DNA of 64,000 bases from [Phialemoniopsis] sp. UDSM-2020 (GCA_018873225.1 JAEILZ010000009.1:2471501-2535500); one strand, 5' to 3'; numbered from the stretch's first letter, positions 33,039 to 45,217 are shown. Program-made: numbers and translations. Notes: generated by a model not told the origin, from the sequence alone.

Positions 33039-34312
33039 ATGGCCGCTCTCCCGCCCAAGGACCTCGCCGGCAAGGGTATCCTCTTCGTGCAGTCGCGCAT
33101 CTCGCGCCCGGACCTCATGGACGAGGACACCTACTTCAAGTGGTACGACGAGGACCACATCGCCGAGATCCTGACCACGGGCGGCATCCACTCGGCGCGG
33201 CGGCACTTCCACGTCGACAAGGACAAGGTCGAGATGCCCTACCTGGCGACGTACCCCCTGGATGATCTGTCCTTCTTGCTGAGCGACCGCTTCCGCAAGA
33301 TCCGCGTGCACAGCGACTTGTTGCCTGGAACGGGCCTCTGTTATGATCTCATGGAGGTGGATGTTGGGTATTATAAGCTGGTCATGGTGTGGGATCAGGC
33401 GAAGAAGGGCAAAGGTCAGTTTTTACAACCCCCTTGTCCTCTGAATCTGAAGCCCTCCTGAAAGATAGAGCAAGCCTTATGTACCCGAATAAGGTCCGAT
33501 CCTGTCACCCAAGGAGCTGGGATGGTGTAGCTGGTGAGGTGAGGTGTTGCCTTCACTTTGCAATGACCACTATTCCCTGTGATTCCTTCAGACACGAATC
33601 CTGACCCCTGCCCGAGGTCCTGAGTTCGATCCGCCCCCAAATCACCTTACCGGGGGCAGATCGCAGCAATGATGGATATCGAGATGCGAGGTTATCCATA
33701 TTGGGTTCGCAAAGAAATACCGCCACAGAGATCAATCTCCCCCGAAAGGGGTGGCGGGGTGCTGTAGCTGCTGGATTAGGCCACCGGGCAGGACCTGAAA
33801 AGAAGGGCAATCTTCTTTTTTGCCTTTTCTTTTTGACTTGCATTACATTGCTTTCACCTTCTTTTCCTTAGATAAGACACTAACAATAGGCAGGCCACAC
33901 CAAAACCATCATCACCGCACAGATGGACCCCGGCCCCGACACCACCCCAGAGGAAGTCGACAAGTGGTACCGCGAGGAGCACTGCCCGCAGCTGTCGCAG
34001 TACCCGGGCTACCTGCGCACGACGCGCTTCGAGCTCGCGTACGCGCGCTCCAACGCGCAGTCGCGCGCCCTGAAAGGGCTGCCCGTCCCCGGCGTCGAGG
34101 ACGGCGGCGTGCCTCCCGATCCGCCGCGCTGGCTGACGATCCATGAATTCGAGAAGGAGCCCGGGGAGCTCGACCCCGTGGCCATGGGTAAGCTGACCGA
34201 GACGAAATGGACCGAGAAGGTGTGGGGCGGCGCGGCGCGCAAGGTGATCAATGTGTACCGCGTGGTTAAGGAGTTGGGGGAGAATGACTGGTTCCATGGG
34301 GTGGAGGCTTGA
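33039..34312 (+). CDS. Tandem EthD-like (dimeric alpha/beta barrel) protein, 264 aa
   Basis: Exon 1 is 33039-33414 and exon 2 is 33894-34312, phase 1 to phase 1, giving 264 residues. It holds two copies of the fold in one chain: the first centred on DTYFKWYDEDHIAEIL (about 31-46), the second on EVDKWYREEHCPQLSQYPGY (about 146-165). Both carry the W-Y-x-E/D-x-H signature. In each copy a closing aromatic strand follows (YKLVMVWDQ and KVINVYRVVKEL). A monomer with both copies would form the barrel usually made by two subunits. The intron is 479 nt, far longer than other introns here, because of a likely insertion (see the mobile-element entry). The start is the first ATG after the promoter. It is presumably a pathway enzyme or auxiliary protein. 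Confidence 0.82.
33402..33412. repeat. 11-bp direct repeat, left copy
   Basis: AAGAAGGGCAA, identical to the copy at 33800-33810. It lies at the end of exon 1 of the tandem EthD gene, two bases before the splice donor. It is read as the left target-site duplication of the SINE-like insert. Confidence 0.6.
33413..33799 (+). mobile_element. SINE-like insertion in an intron
   Basis: This roughly 387-bp segment lies between two identical 11-bp direct repeats, which fits a target-site duplication. Inside it is TGGTGTAGCTGG (33523-33534), an excellent A-box, and 98 bases later GAGTTCGATCC (33621-33631), a near-perfect B-box of the tRNA type. It ends with a short A-rich stretch before the second repeat. 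The tRNA half does not fold as a real tRNA: the acceptor and T-stem do not pair, and the boxes lie 110 bp inside rather than at the 5' end. So it is a degraded or non-standard SINE, not a tRNA gene. The intron donor (GTCAGT at 33415) is inside the insert. Confidence 0.4.
33800..33810. repeat. 11-bp direct repeat, right copy
   Basis: Identical to the repeat at 33402-33412. It is followed by a pyrimidine-rich tract and the normal branch site and acceptor of the intron. Confidence 0.6.
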
Positions 34313-35312
34313 AGGATGATGGCGAGGGTAAGGGGGGATGATGGTATCAGGAAGGCAATGGACTTGGTGGGATGGCAAGCTATGAGCTAGACTTGTTAAC
34401 ACACAAGATCTTAGATATTTGGATAGCAATGAATATCACACATTGAACGACGGGTTCGACCATGATGAGATTCAGCCTGTGTGGTGATTGTATTATTCGT
34501 CTCGTGTTAACATCGTCATCCCTCCCCTTAGCTAAGAATACATGTTGATCTTGGGGTTTCTAATACATTGTGAAAGGGAAACAGAGAATCGAATCAGATG
34601 ATCAACGCGGCGTAAGCCCTTTTGGAAAGCAAAGTGGGAGATCATGCTCAATAGACCATACTCTTCAGGTCCTGTCATCAATTTTTTTTCGACTCCAGAT
34701 ATAATGCTCGGGCACTGTGATACATGAGCCCTCCTTTGTAAAAGACCAACACCGTCCCCCAGCGCTGCTCGAGCCCCAAGATTAAACAATCGGACAGACA
34801 TCGAGTCGAATAAAGAGGAAAACAAAGGCAGCAACAGACAACTCTGACCGATTTAGTCGAGATCTTTTCAAAGACAGCAGACAAAAAACAAAACACACCA
34901 ACAGAAAAACACACCCATCCCACCTGGCCGGCCGCAAAGCAGGCCAACCGGCAACATCTGTGAAAGACCAGTGTTATGAAAGTAAAAAGACCAGCAACGC
35001 CATCAGCCCCCGCTGAGTATCTATGGTCCATCCCTGGACATGGTTGCAAGGTAGAAAGCTCACGTATGAGCGGCCACCGCAACAACCCCCGACTCCAGGC
35101 CCGCAAAGGCTCACAGCCCAATATTATCCATACACGGTATATCACACAAGTTTCCTGGGCCTTCTTCGCAATGCCAGTCGTTGCCCTCACAAAAGAGGTC
35201 CAATCAAGTCCGTCCCAAGAGGCCCCTCAAGTCGGAGCGCTGTTGTCCAGTCTCAGCGTCCTGCCCGAGCCAAAGCGCGGGGGGGAGCAGCTGGGTAAAG
35301 ACGGGAAGTCAC
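34313..35312. other. Intergenic, 3' ends of two convergent genes
   Basis: It separates the plus-strand tandem EthD gene from the minus-strand regulator. The stretch 35240-35310 could encode a last exon of that regulator (see its entry). No other gene was seen. Confidence 0.45.
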
Positions 35313-38300
35313 TTACACACCACCTCCCATGAACGCCGCGAGGTCGTCCAGCTCCAGAAGTTGGCGCTCAAACGCGTTACACAGCTCCTTAGCGGTAATC
35401 TCCACGTTGGGTCCATTCTGGGCGCTGGGTGTGGCGCTGCTGGTGTTGTTGGGGGCGGGTCCGCCAGTCGCCGAGTTGGACGACTGAGGCTCAGGCGAGT
35501 CGTTCTTGATGGCGGGGTTTGTGGCGGGAGGGCTGCCGGTGGCCGGGGTAGAGGCACCAGCAGAGCCGCCGTTGATAGTGGCGATGCCCGGGCGTCGCTG
35601 AACGGGAGGCTCGCTACCACGGTTCTCGGGCTGGGGTGCCGGCTCCTGCGAGTTGCGCGCCTGGGGCTGCTCGTAGTCCATGGCATCGGGGTTGGTGTCA
35701 GGCTGAGACGAGACGTCGTCCTTGACGTAGGGTGAGTCCTGCGCAGAGGGCTTGGTCTCGTCGTGGGATCCCGCACGCTCATCGGCGCGCAGGTTGACGT
35801 CGCGGAGGACCTTGGCCATGACCGAGAGGTGGCGGTTCCACGGCATGACGAGGGGCCAGGACTCGGCGCCGTCGTTCATGAAGCGCAGGCTATCACGGAC
35901 GATGTGGTTGGCCGTCTCGGTGGCATTGGGAGGAGCGAGGCCCTTCAGGTACAGATAGGCCACAGTAGAGCCGGCCGTGAACGCTGCGAAAAGCATGAAG
36001 ATAGGGAAGCACAGAAGGCTATCCTTGTCAGCGCCATTCTCGAGCGCGATAAGCATCGAGATGATGCTGTGGGAGGCGGCGAAAATGCGGTCGACCATGT
36101 AGGTGTGGGAAGACACGCGCCAGTTCTCGACGCTGAATCCGTCGGCCGTGACTTGCTGTAGGATGCGGCGGCGGTTGACGAAAATGGTTGCGCAGTGCAG
36201 CAGGCAGTGGATCATGGCATACGTGAAACCGCTGCCCATAGTGATGTGGAGACTAATCTGACCAGGCTTATCGGCGAAGTGCATGGGCAGCGACGCGCTG
36301 ATGGCCTCAATGTCGTGCTCGAGCGCGATGCACTGCTCCTCGGAGAAAGTCTCCACGGTGGTAGTGGTCATCATCTCCACGACGTTGCGCCAGGCCTTGG
36401 TAGCCAGAACAATGTGGCCAAACTCGCCCACCTCGGCGGGTGCCATGTTGGGGTCAGGAGCATTGCTGGGCGGGGTGCCGCTGAGAGTGCGGACGAAGAC
36501 GGGGCTACCGAAATGGTAGTTCATGTCTTGGCAGGGCAGAGCCACATCATTGACGTCGTGCGAAGAGAGGGCGGGGTGACGGCCCGGGCTGCTAGTCAGG
36601 AAGCAGTCGAGGATGTAGATGAGCCAAAGGGTTCGGCGGAACGACTCCTGCTTCAGGAACTGCTCCGGATCGGAAGCGGCGTGGCTTTGCACGATGTTGT
36701 ACATCTGGGCCATGCGAGCAGCTTGGCCGAGGTAGATGTAGGCCCGGACAGCATTGCGGCAGCCCCACTCGTGGATGACCAGTAGGCACAGTGCCTGGAT
36801 ATCGGCGAGGCTAGGGTGGTCGAGCGACTGCATGATCAGATTGATAGTCTTAAGAGCGAAGTGCTCAGCTGCCGCAGTGCCACCACCGTGTCCGCCATAG
36901 CGGCGGATCATGACAGGAGAGTGCCTGCGCGCGCCATCATGTCAGTGAGCTGCAGCGAGAAGCGACTAAATCCGGAGGTAACGAGGGACGGGGAGCGGGT
37001 GCATCGGGAGTGTCTCGGCGATCACGTGATGTTCCGGAGTGTCGCAAGTGTGGCCGCACAAGAAGTGGAGCCATCACCGATGAAACGCCGAAAAGCAAAG
37101 ATGCAGGAGGGGGACGAAGACAGGTCGGAACCCTTGAATCGGGGAACCGGGTCGGGGATTAAAGTCAAAGGGGCAGAGAGGAAAAATGGAAGCTTACCTG
37201 GCTGCAGTGGTAAGGAGTGCGTGGACCATGGTCGGATCCATGGTGGTGTTTTTCAGCTGCTGCAGGAATGAGGGCTTGTGAAAGGCGACGCAGGCGGGCA
37301 GCGTCTTGGAGATGACCCGCTCGCATTCTGCCATCAATTCGGGAGTAAGCCTGTAGCGCCATTTGTCAGTCGACGGATCGTAAAGCAAGGGCGACACGAG
37401 GCCCGGAGGATCTGCAGGCGTGTAACACGCGGAGGCGAGTGCATTTTGGTGGTGTTGACGGCTTGGCGATCAATGATAGGATTGACGCGGGTCTGGACCT
37501 TGCACCGAGAGGAAGGGGTCGAGGAAGAGTGGAGTGGGCCGTTTGAGCATTCGTATGGGATTCGGAATGCACGGGGGAAATAAAAGTATCGGAGGTAAAG
37601 GGTGGAGTTTTGGGGTGGCTGTGACAAGTCCGGAGCTGGAGCTGGGACGAGCCAGCCAGCGGCGACACGCGGAATTGCGGGCGGGGGGAGGCGGGCATGT
37701 GCATGCATGGTAAGAGGAGGAGCCAGAGCCACGAAAAGACATGCCATCTCAAGTCGCAGCTCGAGTATGGACACACTGCCGTTGCCCAGCATGCTCGCGC
37801 ATGTGCGTGCAAGCGCGTGCGTGCTCAACCTGGGGTAAGGGGGAAAGAGGGCAGAAAGCCAAGAGCTCACAGACCCTCGTCGCCCCAAGGAGCGACGGTC
37901 GAGGGACAAGGTACCAAACGAGATTTGACACCTGTTCCGCGATGCCCGAGGCGTACAGTGCTAGGCAGGCGCCGGCCACACGGCCAGCCAACAAGCCCCG
38001 AACCGGTTCGCCCCAAAAAATGATTCATGCAGAAAGGAAGATAGATCGGGGGCGAAGGAGGAAGTGGAAAGCCAAAGAAAAGGCTGATGGAATATGTCGA
38101 GATGCAAAGGGAAGATGATAGAAAAAGAATGATAGACTCACTTTTCAGTGGTGCTCGCGGCGTGGCGCGACACGACCGAGGCAGGTTGCGCCTGGCGGTC
38201 TCCCGTAGCGCCACCGGCAGGGCGACCCTCACTGGGAAGGGACTCTCGCGATCGCTGGGGAACGCGCGCCGGCGAGACACCGTGGCCGCCGTGGCTCATC

Positions 38301-38452
38301 GACTCGGAGGGCAGATAGCATTCGTGCATGCCCTTTGCACAGTTTTTGCAGGGTGCGCGGCCGTTCTCGTAGACACACTTCGTCTTGCCCTTGCGGCAGC
38401 GCACGCAGGCGCCGCCGGCCCTGAGGGCAGTGGCTCGGACAACCGATGCCAT
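35313..38452 (-). CDS. Zn2Cys6 transcription factor with full cluster, 691 aa
   Basis: Three minus-strand exons, 38142-38452, 37198-37350 and 35313-36924, all in phase, give 691 residues. A complete Zn2Cys6 cluster lies at residues 16-45 (C-x2-C-x6-C-x8-C-x2-C-x6-C; CVRCRKGKTKC, CKNCAKGMHEC). Exon 2 begins with LTPELMAECERVISK and continues with a conserved helix (HKPSFLQQLKN). Exon 3 contains the fungal-specific transcription-factor domain: QALCLLVIHEWG, AYIYLGQAARMAQMYN and FRRTLWLIYILDCF. A Gln/Ser/Pro-rich tail follows. The introns are 791 and 273 nt, long for this genome. The end may be spliced on: the last codons read GGGV-stop but carry a perfect GTAAGT, and splicing 56 nt on would add about 18 residues. 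The target is unknown. Its position after the EthD genes does not prove a link. Confidence 0.88.
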
Positions 38453-41400
38453 GGTGAAAAGAGGTCGCAAACAACGAGGGAGAGGTGAGCGCAATCAGTG
38501 ATAGTGGATACCTGGACGTTCCGGAGAAGATGAAGCTGGTCCGGAAGGTGATAGCTGGTGATGAAGTTGATGGTCGCGTGTCTGAAGAACGCGACGGAAC
38601 GGATGTGGATGGACAGCGGCGATGATGGAAAAAGTCGGCGCCGTGTCGAGAGGGATGAAGATGATGATGGTGGATGTGAATCGGGGGAGGGGAAAATCCA
38701 GAGAGGAGGAAAAGGAAGAAGTCGAAAGGGAAGAGCCGAAGGCCAGAATGGGGAGGGCGGACCACGGAGTAGAAAAAGGGAAGGGCAGAGCCGGTAAACG
38801 AGGGATGGGGAGGGGGCGAGGTGGGAAAAATCAGGCGGCGGCGACACGGAGGCGGCGGCAGAGGTGGGAAGTTTGGTCTGGGTGCGAAGAAAAGTGATGG
38901 GCAAGAGACGAAAACCTGGGGCGCACACGCGGGACTCGCACTCGCAGCAAGCAGTGCCTGAGGATGGATGGGAACACACACGCCAGACACACACGGGCGG
39001 CGGCGGGCGGCGGGCGACCTCCTTGTTCCTCCTTTTCTCGTCTTAAGGCGACGGAGGCGGGTGTGCATGCGTGAGCAACTGGGCTTGTCTACAACTTCTT
39101 TTCTTTTTTCTAATTCGCATCTATTCACAGATCAACGATTCATCCATCCCAGGGCTGACAACACCGACGCAACAAATGTAGGTACCGTCCCTGACCGAGA
39201 CCGAGGGAAAGGAGATGGAGATTGATGGGGGAGAGCGCAGCGCACAGGACAAGGCGCGTGAGGGAGAAACGGACGGATCGGGTCAGGGTGCCGGGGGTCC
39301 AGGAAGATCCGACCTGGGCGAAATAAAAATAAAAGTGGGTTTCGCTTCCTGAGGCGCCTCTGCGTACCGCCCGTGTCAGCCAGCCTGCGAAAAAGGCAAC
39401 GAGGTACCTCGACCTGCCGCCCCTGTGAAGAGCCCATCCCATCCCGGCCCATCTCGCACTCCAGCCTCACTTCGCACCCGTAGCAGAATATAAATATCAC
39501 CATGACAGGCACTCGCGAGCCCACCAGGCTCTCCTCGAATTTTTGGCATCCGATTGCCCTCGGTTTTGGCCGATCAAGGCCATTGCGTGCGCCCGGATTT
39601 TGCCTACGAGGCGCCAAAAAAAATTAGGTACCTCTGACCCAAAACCTGCGCCCGTGACGCCCCCCGTCTGCCCGCGGGCGGGCGCCCGTTCCCCTCGAAA
39701 AAAATCCAACAGGAGCGCCGGCAGTGTTCAGCTGCCGTCAGGCTGCCACGGCACACAAGACCAGGGCTCGCCCATCGCTCCCACCCCCTCTGGTTCCGGA
39801 CAGCCTACACCGACCTCAGCCATCTCTGGACGTATGCAGGATCTAGTGGACTATTCTGTGTGCAGCGATGCATGTTCTTTTTAGGCAATGGCTATGAGCT
39901 GGAAAGGGCCAGGATTCTGCCAGCTCCGAGGCAGTGAGCGAGCCGATGGCGGAGCCGAGATCCGGCAAGCCAATTTGGCCATTCTCGGGGGTCGATGGCA
40001 CGAAAATGAACCTAAATATTCTACGGAGCAGGAGCAATAGCCTTAGCGGCCGCATTCGTTCGGCGCAAGAAAAAGGCTAAAAATTGGCTCCAGCAAATCT
40101 CAGGTTGGCAGAGCCCTTGAGGTGCTGCCGTTGCGACACACAGCAGCAGCAGCCCGTAAGCACTGGCTAAAAACAGAATCGCTGCCCATCTACTCGGATC
40201 CTGGCCAACCTCGTCGCAAAGGTCAGTCGGTGATGTATTTATAAATCCCGGGGTGGGCTTGATTGAGCGAAGCAACTCTCGAGTCCGATTGACGACGATG
40301 CATGCACTGCCCGAGTGCGTGTCAATACGTGTGAGTGTGCGTGGCCGCCGTAGAAGAAGCGGCCGGCACCTCCTTTCAGGCCATTCTGGCGGCGGCGGCT
40401 GTATCTCGTACGGGCCTAGGGCAGTGCATGCATCGCATCGCAGCGTCTCAGTGCTGCCACAAGCCGGGACTCGGGCCCAGCTACGGTGCACGAGATTGTC
40501 GGGGTTTCTTGTTTCTTTTGACTTGAAATCCTTGTTTGCTTCGTCGTAAGTCGAGCCCAATTCGTCCCGGATCAAGGAGGACATTGCCGGCGCTACAACG
40601 CGCCTGCTTTGGTGAAGCCGGTGTAGGTAGCCTACCACCTTCCCCGACCTGGGTACCTGCCCTTGACTTGCCCTCCTTCTTCCAGTGCTCACATGCAAAT
40701 CAAACTCTGTTTTTCTCTGTCTTCTCCAAGGCCGCCGCCCATCTCGTGTTTTTCTGTTCGGCAGCCAAATTCATATGGCTCGTCCCGGCCCTGATCACCT
40801 CATTTGCGACGCGTCCGGGTGCGAGTGGAGCCACAGTCTCCCGGCTCTTGGCTGCTCCCAGCTCCAGCCAAAGCCAGAAAAGTTAAGATTCAGCGGCATC
40901 TCCCATGCCCATCGCACCTCCGTCGCGCCTCAACACGTCAGACAGGATTCCCTCCATTCGACCTCGATCGATCCCCATGCCCATCTCTCTCCAAGCGTAT
41001 CCCTTCTTTTCTGTTTGATAGCAGAGAAGACCAAACAGCCTGAATGAGTTTCTCACCACAAGCCTGCACATCGCAGGGGCCATCCACCTACAGGTACCTA
41101 CATAATGTCCGCCCCCGACGATGTACAACCTGTCCCTTATTGAACTCACCGGTACTTGATGTCGTCAGTCCTCGACCAGGCCCTGCTGGGTCTGAAGCTC
41201 CGGCTGCACCCTGCCTTGGCATCCTTTCTTTCAGCAGCGGCGGGCTTGCTAGGTCCGATACCATGACCTGTTCCAGTCCGAGAAAGGTAAAGTGTCCACA
41301 CCACAAACCCATAAATCTGCTTCCGGGCATGACCGTCCAAGGACCTCCGTGGCAATGCGACACCTTTCAGCCCCGGCTTGCCGGCTTAAACACTCTGGCA

Positions 41401-43920
41401 ATTTACTTGTAATCAAACGGTCCTCCTAACCTGAGGCACCGTCGGGTGCTTTACCCTCAGACCCAGAGCGCGCCGCGCCAGGCCAGGGTGTACGATCAGT
41501 AGCCGGGATCCCGAGAAATTTCCAGCGGCTGCTCACAGTGGCCTCTTCGCCGAGTACCGTGTCTCGCCGCTCATCATTGTCAATGCCACATCAGCATCCT
41601 CACCGTCATCACCCCTGATAGACTACTTCACGAGTCTCGCCCCCAAAAAGCATTTCCCCGTCGAAAAAGAAACGAACACGAATTGAGCTGCCACGCTACC
41701 GGCAGGCAGACAGCCATTCGGCGCAAGACGTGCTCTTCACGAGAGGGCCGGCATAATTTCCCATGCACAACATGCACTTTGCCCGCCCGCGCCATTTTGT
41801 CTGGTGCGTCGGGATCCCGAGACGAACGAACCACAAAACCCCTGCTGGTGTTCCGTGAAGCCCGAGTAGCGAAGTGACAATCAGACGCCTCCTGGCGCGC
41901 CATCCCCAACATGACGCTGGCCTTGGCATTTTCTGCCAGCGGACACTCTGATACCATTGCCGGCGATCATTGAACATCCCGGCCCCCTTTTTCTCTTCCC
42001 TCGGGTCAGAGCCAGGGGATTGTCTGATGCCAGACCAACCAACCGTCTGTTCCCCAGAGAAAGGTAACACACGACTGCAAAATCCTATTTTTATCCCTGA
42101 CCTCCGTAACGCGCCCGGACGCGCAGACACACGCGCAACATGTGAACGCAAAGCGTATGTACAACAGTACAGTATTATCGAAGGACCTTTCGCGCATGCT
42201 CAGCCCGTCAATGAGATGAATTATGTGCACCGATCTACCCTCGTCCGTCAAGCTCAGGGACGGACATTGCCCAGGCATCAACAGGATCGAGCCGGACTGA
42301 AGTCTAACGGTTTCTGTGTCCATGGCTCCATCGGCTTTAAACTGCTTTCATTCGATGGAGCGCAATCCTGCAAAAGTAGCTCTCGTGCCAGCACGCCAGC
42401 GGACCCGGCCCTTTTCCCGGACGCACCGCGCGCTTTTTTCTTGCTCCGAGGAAATACCAGCGCCCACCCTCCTTGGCGCCTGCTGGAACCTCCCCTCCGT
42501 ACAGTGCCGCACACATGGGCCACTGGCACATGGCACATGCCCGCATCGCCACGCTCACGGGGCGCGCGTCATGAGCGACCGCCTAAGCCTCGACGGCGCC
42601 CCGGAGGCGCAAGCTAGGAAGCCACCTGGTCTCGGGACCGGGCCACCCTTCAATTGGTCTGGCATCATCTGGCCGCGCGACAAACCGTAGCCGAAACATT
42701 GAGCTGAACCGTAATTTTCCAATTAGCGCTCCTGCCGGGCACGGTCGGCGGTGGGCGAGGGGTCCCTGTATTTCGAGCCAGAGGCGGTATCCGTTGGCTC
42801 CGGGAGGGGAGAGCAGGAGGGATCCACTGTGCGACGCTTTTGGTGGCTTTCTCACCGCCCCGAGATTGATGTGCGTGCCCGGAAGGCGGCGCGAATCCCG
42901 CCGTATCCATGCGGTATCATGTGTCCTAGTCTTCGCCTTTTTGGACGGCATACGTGGTTGAGTAATTATTGGCACTGCAAGCCGCTCCCTATGGTAAGCT
43001 TGTCTACACTGTCACTTTAGAACGATTTGCGCGGTTTATGAACGTGCTGGGCCCGTCCAGGAGCGGGGCGGGTTGTCGACCAGCCGGGGGTCCGGCACTC
43101 GGTATGGGACCATTTTGCTTGATCGGTTCCGTGGTAGGTAAGGAAATAGGATGTGGTATCAGAAAGGACTCGGCAGGTTCTCGGGGCTGGTCACTTATGG
43201 TTCGAATAAGGATGGATGTCCTGGCCCGGTGGTTCGAGCATCTCGGGCGACTTTGTTACGGGAGGCTCCCTGGACAGACCTGGCCGTCGGATGGTATCAT
43301 TGATTTTGGGGAAGTCCATAACAGACACGATTCCTGTCCTCGCGTTGTCTTTGTCTTGGGCGCTCTCTGGTCAGGTCCAAGCAGAGGTGCCGCCAGACGC
43401 TGACGGCCCAGTCGTCAAGCCGAGGTTGAGCCCGAGGCGGGCCGGTGAGAGGTTGTGCATTGCCAGACTGCAACTTTCCTTGGCGTGGACTTTCTGCAAA
43501 GGCGTGGGCACGCGAGTCTTTGAAACTCCTGGGGAGCGATACGTTGCTTCAGAGCGCAAGCCGGTGGACATGATGTTGATGCAAATCAACACTGGCTCGG
43601 TGAACTTCCCGCGTGTACTTGCATGTGATGCACAGCTCGAATGTTCCGGCGAGGCACTCTTGAAATAAGAATCCAACGATCTGGGGTATGCAATCTCCGA
43701 ATGGTTCCAAGCTCGTCCATAATACCTGGTGAAGAAAGGTTGGGCGGACGGCCAAGAACATGGCCGCCCCGGACGTCGCTGGCCGGAGCTGGGAGCAGAT
43801 TGAAGTATTTAGATAAAAAAGACTCATATTTCTCTCGTCTTATATACCGTGACAAACTATATACGATTGAAACCTGCCTCCCTTACTTTCCAAGGGGCAG
43901 ACCACAATCCTCGAGACCTT
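38453..43920. other. 5.5-kb gene-free region upstream of a regulator gene
   Basis: No frame here has sustained fungal codon bias or a domain, on either strand. The first about 600 bp next to the ATG at 38452 are pyrimidine-rich on the coding strand, as in a long 5' UTR/promoter. The rest, to the 3' end of the iron permease gene, is unassigned. Long stretches like this are typical upstream of developmental or highly regulated transcription-factor genes. No repeats were seen by eye. Confidence 0.45.
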
Positions 43921-45217
43921 TCAGTCGTCCCGGCTCCCCGCCAGCAGCGGCTCGCGCACCCGCTCGCCGTACCCGTCGTACTCGTCGGCCGCCGAGACCT
44001 TGCTACCCTTCTTGCCACCCCGGGTCAACACCGCCGTCGTGGGCCACTGCCCCGTGCGCTCCTTGTAGATCATGGCGAGGAAGCCGGCCATGACGACGAC
44101 CCAGTACAGGTTGTACGACACGACGGAGCCGACGGTCGCCGAGTTCTGCCAGCCGAGGAGCGCGTTGAAGACGCCCCAGGCGCCGCCGCCGTTGAGGTCT
44201 GGGTTGCAGCACTGTTTGTCTCCATGTCAGTACAAGCACAAACAAGATAATCGTGGAAAGGGGAAGGGGTGGTAGGGAAGTGGAAGCTTACGTTGACGTG
44301 CCAAACGCTGCGGTCAATGTCATAGCTCCCCGGGCCGGACCCGAGCTCCGCCGCGTCGCCGCCGACGATCATGTTCCACTGGCTCGCCTCGAGGTGCCAC
44401 ACGCCCTTGGAGAAGAGGCCTGCGGCGACGAGGTACAGGAAGCACGTCGAGACGACGAGGAAGTACTGGATGGGCGCAAAGTTGGAGCCCCTTTTTCATC
44501 TGAAGTCAGCAAACACAGTTGGTACGGATGGACAGGGGGGAAAGAAAGAACGTACTCGTAGATCAAGAAGCCAAGGAGCGAACCCGCGACCAGGCCCGCC
44601 ACGGCCGGCAAGGGTATCGAGCTGGGCGGGAACGCCATGCCCACGCCGGCGATGAAGACGACGCCCTCGAACCCTTCGCGCAGGACCGTCACGAAGGGCA
44701 GGACGAACAGGGCGTACTTCTCGCTCGCGTGCGCGGCGCGGTGCCTGAGCCTGGCCCACCTGCTGCTCCCAGCGACAGCAGCCGCAGTGGTCTGGTCGTC
44801 GCCGTCCTTGGCGCTCATGATGACGGCCAGCTTGGCCGTCCACTTATCCTGCAACTTGCTGACGCGCAGCAGCACAGCGCCCATGAGCGTGATGATGACC
44901 GACGCCGCGAGCGCGAATACCCCTTCCCAGACGTCCTCTGCGCCCGCGGGCAGGTCGACCTCGTGGAAGACGGTGATGAGCGCGACGCCGAAGACGATGC
45001 ACACGAGCAGGCCCGACGCGGTGCCGAGCCAGACCTGCCGCACCATCTTGCGGTGCAGGTGCCGGCGCTCCTGCTGGGCGTCTGGCGAGGCGTCGTCATC
45101 GGGCTTGTCGGCGAGGGTTTGTTTGAGGAAGGCGAGGAGGACCGAGACGATGATGGCGGTCTCGAGGGCCTCGCGGAAGGTGATGAAGAAGACTGGTAGG
45201 GCGAAAAGGTCCGGCAT
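43921..45217 (-). CDS. ftr1: High-affinity iron permease (Ftr1 type), 383 aa
   Basis: Three exons in phase, 44556-45217, 44292-44490 and 43921-44211, encode 383 residues, the usual length. The two REXXE iron-binding motifs are present: REALE at R15-E19 in the first helix, and REGFE at R180-E184. The remaining helices ([42 protein letters not shown], the last with [13 protein letters not shown]) give the 7-helix Ftr1 topology. In other fungi Ftr1 takes Fe(III) delivered by a Fet3-type multicopper ferroxidase, and no Fet3 gene is near it here. The second intron uses an AAAAAG acceptor, weaker than the others. Two ATCWGATAA sites about 410 and 475 bp upstream are consistent with iron control by a SreA/Sre1-type repressor. 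Confidence 0.95.

Noticed and set aside
33523..33631. A possible functional tRNA gene with an intron
   Set aside because: A- and B-boxes are good but acceptor and T-stems do not pair, so it was kept only as a SINE-like element.
40021..40698. 225-codon minus-strand frame in the long gene-free region
   Set aside because: Mixed composition (Arg/Pro-rich start, then unrelated segments), no splice partner, no domain.
41970..42690. Long plus- and minus-strand frames around 42 kb
   Set aside because: Frames overlap on both strands, amino-acid composition is Arg/Pro/Ser-rich as in shadow frames, no start context.
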